Part shown: one piece after another, positions 58,711 to 64,000 of the stretch | Numbering within the stretch: position 1 is the first letter of the stretch | Layout of the letters: every line of letters begins with the position of its first letter | NCBI GenBank assembly: GCA_903896545.1 | Contig: CAITYF010000056.1 | Location: forward strand, 28,401-92,400 | Source: an uncultured Myxococcales bacterium | GTDB lineage: Bacteria; Myxococcota_A; UBA9042 | Direction of reading: 5' to 3' | DNA: 64,000 nt | Translations under genes and position numbers: made by a program | The notes under the pieces: generated by a model | What the model was told of the DNA's origin: nothing | Databases searched by the model: none | What the model saw: the letters and a program-made list of their open reading frames with translations, nothing else

Positions 58711-60204
58711 TTAGAGGCTCGGTGTGGCTGCAAAAACGGTCGCCGCAAAGCCCAACTGCGGCGGCGGCAACGCGTCCCAAGGAGCGGACTGTGCATGTGC
58801 GCCGTTGGCAGCCGGAGTCTGCGCCGCGCGCCAGAAGAAGAACGCGGAAGCACCCGCGAGGAGAGCGCCGGTACCCAGCGACACCCCTGCAATGACGCGA
58901 CCTCTCTCCGCCTTGTCCCTCTCTTCTGGCGAGTAGACTTCCGTCACAGTGAAATTCGGGGCAAATGCCGCGCCCACGCCCAGCGCCGCAAGCGCGCCCA
59001 CGCCGCAAGCGATGCCCGGCACCGACTTGTACCACGCTGATCCCGGTTTCTCCGTTTCGCCCGGTTCTGGACCATCGGCCGTTTTGCGCTCACCCAACAA
59101 CGTGTTGAGCACCTTGGCGACCGCGCGTGGGCTCGTGCCAATTCCTGGCACCTTCAGGTTCGAGGACCGTTCGATCCGCGCTTGCGCCACATCGATCAGC
59201 CATGCGTACAACGTACCGTCGAGCACCCCGACCGCAGCGATGCTCGCCACGCCCAGCTCGCGGCCAAGCGCTACGCTGTCTGCCAACACGCGCTTTTGCG
59301 CGCCATCGAGATCTGCGTAGCCCAGACCGACGCGCGCCTCGTCCAACAACAGATGCCGCTCATACTCCACGCTCACAGCAAGCGACGCTTTCTTGCCGCC
59401 GACAACCTTCACGCGGTGGAGCATCGAGCTCGCGGCACCCGCCTGCATGCGGATCGCGTAGACGCCTGGAGCGAGGTCCGCGATCGTGGCGGGCGTGACA
59501 CCGCGGTCGATGCCGTTGATGAGGATGTGCGCACCGGGCGGGTCAGACGTGACCTCGACCTGGCCCTTGGGCTGGCTAGACGCTTCCTTGGCGACTTTGC
59601 GGAACAACTCAACGACATCCGGCCGGTAGTTGTCATCCGTCACATTGGCTTTGCCACCAAACGCCGTCACGACGGTTCGAAACACTTCAGACGCCGAATC
59701 TTTGTCCTTCGCAATCACATGCGCCGTCGCCAGCTGCGCGAGCACATCCAGATAGTCTTTACGCAGCCGGTCCTCAGCGCCTGGCGCCGCGATCGCCGCG
59801 CGATACTTTGCTTCCGCAGCTTGCAACGCCTTGATCGCGTTTGGCGCGTCCGCGTCGTCCAGAAACTTGATGCCCTGCTTGCGCGCCGTATCGAGCGCCG
59901 CCCGTCGATCTTCGGTCAACGCGCTCGGCACCTGATCGCGTTCACGCCGCAACTTCTCCGCACTTTTTTGCATCGGCACCAGCATCACATCGCCGTGCGC
60001 CTCTTTTTGCAGGCCAACCAGCACTTCTTGCAGGTAGTCGGTCGTCAGCGGATTCGTGTCCTCGCCGGTCCGCACTTCCACCAACGCCATTGTCCGCTCG
60101 ACTTCTTCGGCGAGAGCATTTTGCGGGGGCAACGCCACGGCGGTCAGTAGAACTGACAAAATCCAAGCAGTCTGCTGCGTAATATGAACTGTGCGGATGC
60201 TCAT
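58711..60204 (-). CDS. PEGA-domain membrane protein
   Basis: The protein has 497 residues. ATG 60204 has AAGGA 7 nt upstream. Signal peptide (to ~32), a TPR-like helical region (LQAAEAKYRAAIAAPGAEDR), a PEGA domain (VTSDPPGAHILINGIDRGVT ... VYAIRMQAGAASSMLHRVKV), an alpha/beta region, and two C-terminal membrane segments (KSVPGIACGVGALAALGVGA, VIAGVSLGTGALLAGASAFF). The layout parallels the PEGA protein at 36523, so the two look like paralogues. Its promoter region is shared with the lamin-tail-domain gene and contains a GAGACC motif copy. Function unknown. Confidence 0.75.
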   Translation of the reverse strand: MSIRTVHITQQTAWILSVLLTAVALPPQNALAEEVERTMALVEVRTGEDTNPLTTDYLQEVLVGLQKEAHGDVMLVPMQKSAEKLRRERDQVPSALTEDRRAALDTARKQGIKFLDDADAPNAIKALQAAEAKYRAAIAAPGAEDRLRKDYLDVLAQLATAHVIAKDKDSASEVFRTVVTAFGGKANVTDDNYRPDVVELFRKVAKEASSQPKGQVEVTSDPPGAHILINGIDRGVTPATIADLAPGVYAIRMQAGAASSMLHRVKVVGGKKASLAVSVEYERHLLLDEARVGLGYADLDGAQKRVLADSVALGRELGVASIAAVGVLDGTLYAWLIDVAQARIERSSNLKVPGIGTSPRAVAKVLNTLLGERKTADGPEPGETEKPGSAWYKSVPGIACGVGALAALGVGAAFAPNFTVTEVYSPEERDKAERGRVIAGVSLGTGALLAGASAFFFWRAAQTPAANGAHAQSAPWDALPPPQLGFAATVFAATPSL

Positions 60205-60281
60205 CGGCATTCCTTGGCGATCTGCGGCTGTTCGCCCGGCCTCGCGATCGCGAATCGGTTGCGCCAGCCTGAGCACCGTCG

Positions 60282-60309
60282 ATTGTAGGCTTCGTTGGTC
60301 TCGTGTCAA
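60282..60309 (-). promoter_or_regulatory. sigma-70 type promoter for the PEGA gene
   Basis: On the minus strand TTGACA (60309-60304) and TACAAT (60287-60282) are separated by 16 bp. The spacer contains GAGACC (60302-60297), the same word as the array 70 bp away, so a shared binding protein could act on it. Confidence 0.7.
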
Positions 60310-60372
60310 GGTGAGAACTTGACGTTACCACATTGAAATCACTATGCAAATGCGACATGCGGCAAATCACCT

Positions 60373-60412
60373 GAGACCAACTGAGACCACACGAGACCGT
60401 ACAAGTGAGACC
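60373..60412 (+). repeat. GAGACC array, candidate enhancer-protein binding sites
   Basis: GAGACC occurs at 60373, 60383, 60393 and 60407. The first three are exactly 10 bp apart (one helical turn), the fourth 14 bp further. The flanks are often TGAGACCA. The array is 40-80 bp upstream of the -24 element at 60453. Confidence 0.7.
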
Positions 60413-60452
60413 AAACCTGGCGGAAGCTACTGAAATGACGGGACCGGGGACG

Positions 60453-60468
60453 TGGCACGCGGTTTGCA
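60453..60468 (+). promoter_or_regulatory. sigma-54 (-24/-12) promoter of the lamin-tail-domain gene
   Basis: TGGCACGcggtTTGCA matches the sigma-54 consensus at every fixed position; GG at 60454-60455 and GC at 60466-60467. The predicted start is near 60479, 36 bp before the ATG at 60515. Confidence 0.85.
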
Positions 60469-60514
60469 AGACGGCACGGGAGGCGCCAGAAACGGTGCAA
60501 AGGGAGCTAAGCCG

Positions 60515-61147
60515 ATGAAGCGAAGTCTGTTGGTGTCGCTGTTTCTCCTGCAAACCGCGGTGGCGAACGCGGATCCGCCGCCCGTGCCCCCTGCAGTGCC
60601 GCGCTTGGTGATATCGGAAATCCAGAACAACCCGATTCTGCACGACGACCGCGCGGGCGAGTTTGTGGAGGTCGTGAATCTGGCGAAAGAACCCGTGAGA
60701 ATCGCCGACCTGACGCTCTTGCTGCCGTCTGGCGTGCGCGCGATCCCTGTGCGCCCGTCGGCACCACTTCTCCAAGCGGGCGAAGTCGTGCTGCTCACGC
60801 CCCTCGGCGCCCAAGCGGGGGAAGCGTCCGTCAAAGGCATGCGCCTACCCAACGATGCCGGGCGCCTCGAACTGTTCTGGCGGCAGACGCGTGTCGACGT
60901 GGCGCAGTGGCACAAAAAGGCGCCTTGGCCCAAGCCCGTACCCGGTCGGGCGCTTGAACGACTCGGACCAGGCCAGGATGGCGAATCGGGACGCGCGTGG
61001 CGACGATCGCAGAGCGTGCTGCACGGAGTCGAGCGCGCGTCGCCGGGTAAAGTCGACTGGCTGTGCAAGGACGTGACCGGAACCGCGCTCGAAGGCCGCT
61101 GCGTCACGCCGCAGAAAGCAAAGGAAGCGCGCCGGTGCAGAATATGA
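60515..61147 (+). CDS. secreted lamin-tail-domain (LTD) protein
   Basis: The protein has 210 residues. AGGGAG precedes ATG 60515. The signal peptide is MKRSLLVSLFLLQTAVANAD. The body matches the bacterial lamin-tail (Ig-like) domain: LVISEIQNNPILHDDRAGEF, VEVVNLAKEPVRIADLTLLL, and LLQAGEVVLLTPL. LTDs are found in secreted or surface proteins. A Cys pair near the end (CKDVTG ... GRCVTP) may form a disulfide. It is the only gene below the sigma-54 promoter; it may be a small exported protein under specific induction. Confidence 0.75.
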   Translation: MKRSLLVSLFLLQTAVANADPPPVPPAVPRLVISEIQNNPILHDDRAGEFVEVVNLAKEPVRIADLTLLLPSGVRAIPVRPSAPLLQAGEVVLLTPLGAQAGEASVKGMRLPNDAGRLELFWRQTRVDVAQWHKKAPWPKPVPGRALERLGPGQDGESGRAWRRSQSVLHGVERASPGKVDWLCKDVTGTALEGRCVTPQKAKEARRCRI

Positions 61148-61327
61148 GGGACGATCGCCGGACCGGGCTGCGACGACCACCGCGTCCGATATCCTCGGAA
61201 TAACGTAGGTTCCGGGCACAGTCTCGCGATCAGCCGTCGAAGCGGGTAACGGCTCGTCAAAGGGCGCTGCAAGGGAGCCACACATTGACTCGTCCGGAGG
61301 ACAAAAACGTTACTCTTGCGGATTGGG

Positions 61328-61415
61328 TCGCTGAGCGGGGAACTTGAACCCTCGACCGCCAAGCGCTCATCAGAGCGCGCGTCAGCCCGAATGGCCTCGC
61401 CACTCGGCCGCAACG
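61328..61415 (-). tRNA. class-II-like tRNA sequence, folding uncertain (possible pseudo-tRNA)
   Basis: On the minus strand an 88-nt unit starts CGTTGCG and ends with a T-arm GAGGG-TTCAAGT-TCCCC and CTCAGCG-A. The acceptor ends can pair with one mismatch. The D-arm CCGA ... TCGG is present. The middle part folds as a GCGCT-ctgatg-AGCGC stem with a 6-nt loop and gives no convincing anticodon. Its last 35 bases are almost identical to those of the tRNA next to it. It may be a tRNA-like relic or a recombinant. Confidence 0.4.
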
Positions 61416-61439
61416 CTAGATCTCTGAATTGCCTTGTTT

Positions 61440-61516
<77 letters not shown>

Positions 61517-61576
61517 GACTCCGGCGCGCGCACGCGCCGAAAAGCCGACTCGCGAAGAGCCGACCTTGCAGACCGA

Positions 61577-62002
61577 TTAACGCTTCGAGAACTGGAAGCG
61601 AGCGCGCGCAGCGTAACGGCCGTACTTCTTACGCTCTTTGGCGCGGGCATCACGGGTCAAGAGACCAGCGGCCTTCAGCGGCGGGCGCATCTCAGCTTCA
61701 AACACCGTCAGCGCGCGGGCAATGCCGTGACGCAGTGCGCCAGCCTGACCGGCGAGACCACCACCGCTGACCGTCGCGCGAACATCGAACTGGCCAGGAC
61801 GCTCCACAACCTCAAACGGCTGGGCAACGACCATTTCCAGCGTCGGACGGCGCAGGTACTCGCCGATTTCACGGCCGTTGACCGTGATCTTGCCCGTGCC
61901 GGCGAGGAGGTGAACGCGCGCGGTCGCTTCTTTGCGACGACCGGTGGCGTACCAGCGCTTGGCGGGGGCGGAGGACTCATTGACGCGGCGGGTGGTTGCC
62001 AT
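61577..62002 (-). CDS. rpsI: ribosomal protein S9
   Basis: The protein has 141 residues. S9 of the 30S subunit. The core is standard: [67 protein letters not shown], and the invariant C-terminal SKR tail that reaches the P-site tRNA. The N-terminus has a 10-residue Ser/Ala-rich extension. It follows rplM by ~50 bp, the usual operon. Confidence 0.96.
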   Translation of the reverse strand: MATTRRVNESSAPAKRWYATGRRKEATARVHLLAGTGKITVNGREIGEYLRRPTLEMVVAQPFEVVERPGQFDVRATVSGGGLAGQAGALRHGIARALTVFEAEMRPPLKAAGLLTRDARAKERKKYGRYAARARFQFSKR

Positions 62003-62052
62003 TTGTGAACCTGTGACGCTGAAATGCGATCAGCGGCGGAGAAAGTCGGAAA

Positions 62053-62493
62053 TTAGACGGCGCGGGCGATCGGGTTCTGGGCAGCGTGCTTGTGCTGCGG
62101 ACCCGGGTACACCTTCAGCTTGGTGATCAGGCGACGACCGAGCGCGCCCTTGGGCAGCATGCCCCACACAGCGCGACGAACGGCTTCCGCGCTGTTGCGC
62201 GCGACGAACGCCTTGGCGGTGAATTCCTTCAGACCGCCCATGTGCTGGGTGTGGTAGCGGTAGATCTTCTTGTCCATCTTGTTGCCGGTCAGCTTGAACT
62301 GCGCGGCATTGATGACCACCACGAAGTCGCCCACGTCCGCGTTCGGGGTATAGGACGGCTTGTCCTTACCACGCAGAATGTTGGCGATATTCACCGCCGC
62401 ACGGCCCAGAATCTGGTCCTTGAGGTCGATGACGTACCACTGGTGCGGCGCGTCTTCCGTGCGCACGCTGACGGTTTGCTTGCTCAGGCTCAT
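62053..62493 (-). CDS. rplM: ribosomal protein L13
   Basis: The protein has 146 residues; ATG 62493 follows GAGGA. L13 of the 50S subunit. Standard blocks: WYVIDLKDQILGRAAVNIAN, YTPNADVGDFVVVINAAQFK, KKIYRYHTQHMGGLKE, VWGMLPKGALGRRLITKLKV, YPGPQHKHAAQNP. First gene of the rplM-rpsI operon, with a near-consensus sigma-70 promoter upstream. Confidence 0.96.
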   Translation of the reverse strand: MSLSKQTVSVRTEDAPHQWYVIDLKDQILGRAAVNIANILRGKDKPSYTPNADVGDFVVVINAAQFKLTGNKMDKKIYRYHTQHMGGLKEFTAKAFVARNSAEAVRRAVWGMLPKGALGRRLITKLKVYPGPQHKHAAQNPIARAV

Positions 62494-62552
62494 GGAAACT
62501 TCCTCTGACAAATCGGGCACGCGTTGGCATGTGCGCAAACGCGGGGGCCGAG

Positions 62553-62582
62553 ATTCTAGCGGCGGTGACACCAATGTGTCAA
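62553..62582 (-). promoter_or_regulatory. sigma-70 promoter of rplM-rpsI
   Basis: On the minus strand TTGACA (62582-62577) and TAGAAT (62558-62553), 18 bp apart. A perfect inverted repeat TGACAC-caat-GTGTCA (62566-62581) overlaps the -35. Confidence 0.75.
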
Positions 62583-62631
62583 GCCAAACCCGTTTCTAAG
62601 CGATCACATACCGGCTGACCCGGCGTACGGC

Positions 62632-63795
62632 TTAGGCGCCAGCGAGGCGCTTCAGCTCAGCGGCAGCGTCCGTGCGCTCCCACGTGAAGCCCGCACCCGT
62701 GCGGCCAAAGTGGCCACCGGACGCCGTCGGACGGTAGATTGGGCGCAGCAGATCGAGACGACGGATGATCTCGGCCGGGCGGAAATCAAAGACTTCCAGA
62801 ACGGCCTTTTCGATCTTCTCTGGCGCAACTTTCTCAGTGCCGTGCGTGTCAACCTTGACGCTGGTCGGACGCGCAACACCGATCGCGTAGGAAATCTGCA
62901 CTTCCACTTCGCTGGCCAAGCCGGCCGCCACAATGTTCTTGGCGACGTAGCGCGCGAAGTACGCGGCCGAACGATCGACCTTGGACGGGTCCTTGCCGGA
63001 GAACGCGCCGCCGCCGTGACGACCCCAGCCGCCGTACGTGTCGACGATGATCTTGCGGCCCGTCAGTCCGGCGTCGCCGTGTGGGCCGCCGACAACGAAC
63101 TTGCCGGTCGGATTGATGTGGTACTTGGTGCCCGCGTGGAGCAGATCGGCAGGCAGCACCGGCTTGATCACATTCTCCAGAACCGCGTCGTAGAGTTCCG
63201 CGTGACTGAGGACGTCGCGGTGCATCGTGCTCACCACAACCGCGTCGATACCGACCGGCTTACCGTCCACAAAACGCACCGACACCTGACTCTTGCCATC
63301 CGGGCGGAGCCACGGCAGCGTCTTGTTGTGCATCAACTCTTCGAGCTTGCGCGTCAGCTTGGACGCCAGCGTGATCGGCAGCGGCATCAATTCCGGCGTG
63401 TGATCGCACGCGAAACCGAACATCAGACCTTGGTCGCCCGCGCCCTGCTCCGGATCCAGACCCTGACCGGCCGTCACGCCCTGACTGATATCCGGCGACT
63501 GCTTGCCGATCGAGGTCAGCACTGCCGCGCTTGCGCCATCAAATCGGTCCGCGGGGTCATCGTAGCCGATGTCCGTGATGGTCTTGCGGATGATCGACGA
63601 CCAGTCGACGTTCGCCGACGTCGTGAATTCACCGGCGATCAACGCGAGACCCGTCGTGACGAGCGTTTCGCAGGCCACGCGCGACCGCGGGTCTTGCTCG
63701 AGCAGCGCGTCGAGGATGGAGTCCGAGATTTGGTCGGCGACCTTGTCCGGATGGCCAGCGGTGACAGATTCAGAAGTGAAGATGAACTCGCGCAT
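62632..63795 (-). CDS. metK: S-adenosylmethionine synthetase
   Basis: The protein has 387 residues from ATG 63795 (GGGAG ~11 nt upstream). It makes S-adenosylmethionine from methionine and ATP. Signatures: [20 protein letters not shown], the ATP-loop [10 protein letters not shown], the phosphate loop [20 protein letters not shown], and [12 protein letters not shown] at the end. All domains are complete. It is the source of methyl donor for enzymes such as the TrmN6-like methylase. No SAM riboswitch was recognised upstream. Confidence 0.96.
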   Translation of the reverse strand: MREFIFTSESVTAGHPDKVADQISDSILDALLEQDPRSRVACETLVTTGLALIAGEFTTSANVDWSSIIRKTITDIGYDDPADRFDGASAAVLTSIGKQSPDISQGVTAGQGLDPEQGAGDQGLMFGFACDHTPELMPLPITLASKLTRKLEELMHNKTLPWLRPDGKSQVSVRFVDGKPVGIDAVVVSTMHRDVLSHAELYDAVLENVIKPVLPADLLHAGTKYHINPTGKFVVGGPHGDAGLTGRKIIVDTYGGWGRHGGGAFSGKDPSKVDRSAAYFARYVAKNIVAAGLASEVEVQISYAIGVARPTSVKVDTHGTEKVAPEKIEKAVLEVFDFRPAEIIRRLDLLRPIYRPTASGGHFGRTGAGFTWERTDAAAELKRLAGA

Positions 63796-63830
63796 AGTCT
63801 GTAGATCTCCCAGCGACAAAAGGGGGCGCG

Positions 63831-63859
63831 AGAATCGGCCGCCGCCGCCTGCTTGTCAA
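63831..63859 (-). promoter_or_regulatory. sigma-70 type promoter of metK
   Basis: On the minus strand TTGACA (63859-63854) and GATTCT (63836-63831), 17 bp apart, ~36 bp ahead of the metK ATG. Confidence 0.55.
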
Positions 63860-64000
63860 GAGGAACCGTCACCGGAGCAGACCTGATCGATCCTCACCGC
63901 CAGACGCACCCGTCACGCTCACTCGCCCCCCGCATCCCCGCGCGCAGCCGAAGCGCCAGACAGATCTCACCCGTGGAATCGCCGATCCGGATGAAATTGC

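Larger units (their letters stand above)
60205..60514. other. 310-bp divergent regulatory region
   Basis: No gene is seen. The region holds a sigma-70 promoter toward the PEGA gene, an inverted GAGACC copy inside that promoter, an AT-richer stretch (60310-60360), the four-copy GAGACC array, and the sigma-54 promoter toward the lamin-tail-domain gene. Confidence 0.75.

Noticed and set aside
60373..60412. GAGACC array as a CRISPR
   Set aside because: The units are six bases with 4-8 bp between, far too short for repeats and spacers, and there are no cas genes.
61148..61323. Gene between the LTD gene and the tRNAs
   Set aside because: No open frame with a ribosome site or family pattern was found in the 176 bp.
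63796..64000. SAM riboswitch in front of metK
   Set aside because: No recognisable SAM-binding aptamer pattern was seen; the leader after the predicted start is only about 30 nt.

Overview
The window is GC-rich DNA from a Gram-negative bacterium most like the Myxococcota (Myxococcales or Bradymonadia type). Evidence: a MYXO-CTERM sorting tag, PEGA-domain proteins beside a Hanks-type Ser/Thr kinase, several Cys-rich lipoproteins on Asp/Thr-rich linkers, a GspC-N type II secretion operon, and near-perfect sigma-54 promoters. Genes sit in tight operons, many with 1-4 bp stop/start overlaps.

Layout. 1-3055: end of asd, then a MYXO-CTERM/beta-barrel fusion gene and truA. 3061-4137 (minus): Cys-rich lipoprotein. 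4421-20297: a full gspCDEFGHIJKLMN operon lacking only the prepilin peptidase gene gspO. 20440-21015: membrane-anchored unknown. 21091-28597 (minus): cell-elongation operon mrdA (PBP2), tauE-like, rodA, a TMTC-like GT-C/TPR membrane protein, and an HD phosphohydrolase. 28772-33091: three lipoprotein genes inserted on the opposite strand between mrdA and mreD. 33095-35186 (minus): membrane protein gene, mreC, mreD. 35273-36375: thiD-like kinase and convergent 7Fe ferredoxin. 36523-43571: PEGA, kelch and small lipoproteins (minus), then a PEGA-tailed Ser/Thr kinase and a PEGA membrane protein (plus). 43589-50981: Cys-cluster protein, amidohydrolase-like lipoprotein, an orphan tandem-BMC shell protein (minus), DUF58 and TgpA transglutaminase, PEGA protein. 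50988-53899 (minus): CorB/CorC-type protein, small Cys-rich lipoprotein, lytic transglycosylase. 54002-56748: nucleotide-sugar genes. 56791-58579: ClpP-like protease, small conserved protein, TrmN6-like methylase. 58711-61147: PEGA protein diverging from a sigma-54-driven lamin-tail-domain protein. 61328-63795 (minus): two tRNA-type sequences, rpsI, rplM, metK.

Most interesting signals. (1) The secretion operon and the MYXO-CTERM/beta-barrel gene each carry a -24/-12 sigma-54 promoter. Each also has a near-identical 16-bp palindromic element whose centre lies exactly 113 bp upstream of the -24 G, pointing to one enhancer-binding protein controlling a secretion machine and a probable client. 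(2) PBP2 carries a roughly 95-residue insert of three tandem Cys-rich zinc-ribbon-like repeats in its pedestal region. (3) A second sigma-54 promoter at 60453 has an array of four GAGACC copies, three at exact 10-bp spacing, with a fifth inverted copy inside the divergent sigma-70 promoter. (4) An orphan BMC-T shell protein, a lipoprotein with glucan-dikinase-like domain order, an amidohydrolase-like lipoprotein that has lost its metal ligands, and a gene fusion in the 2,3-diacetamido uronic acid pathway.
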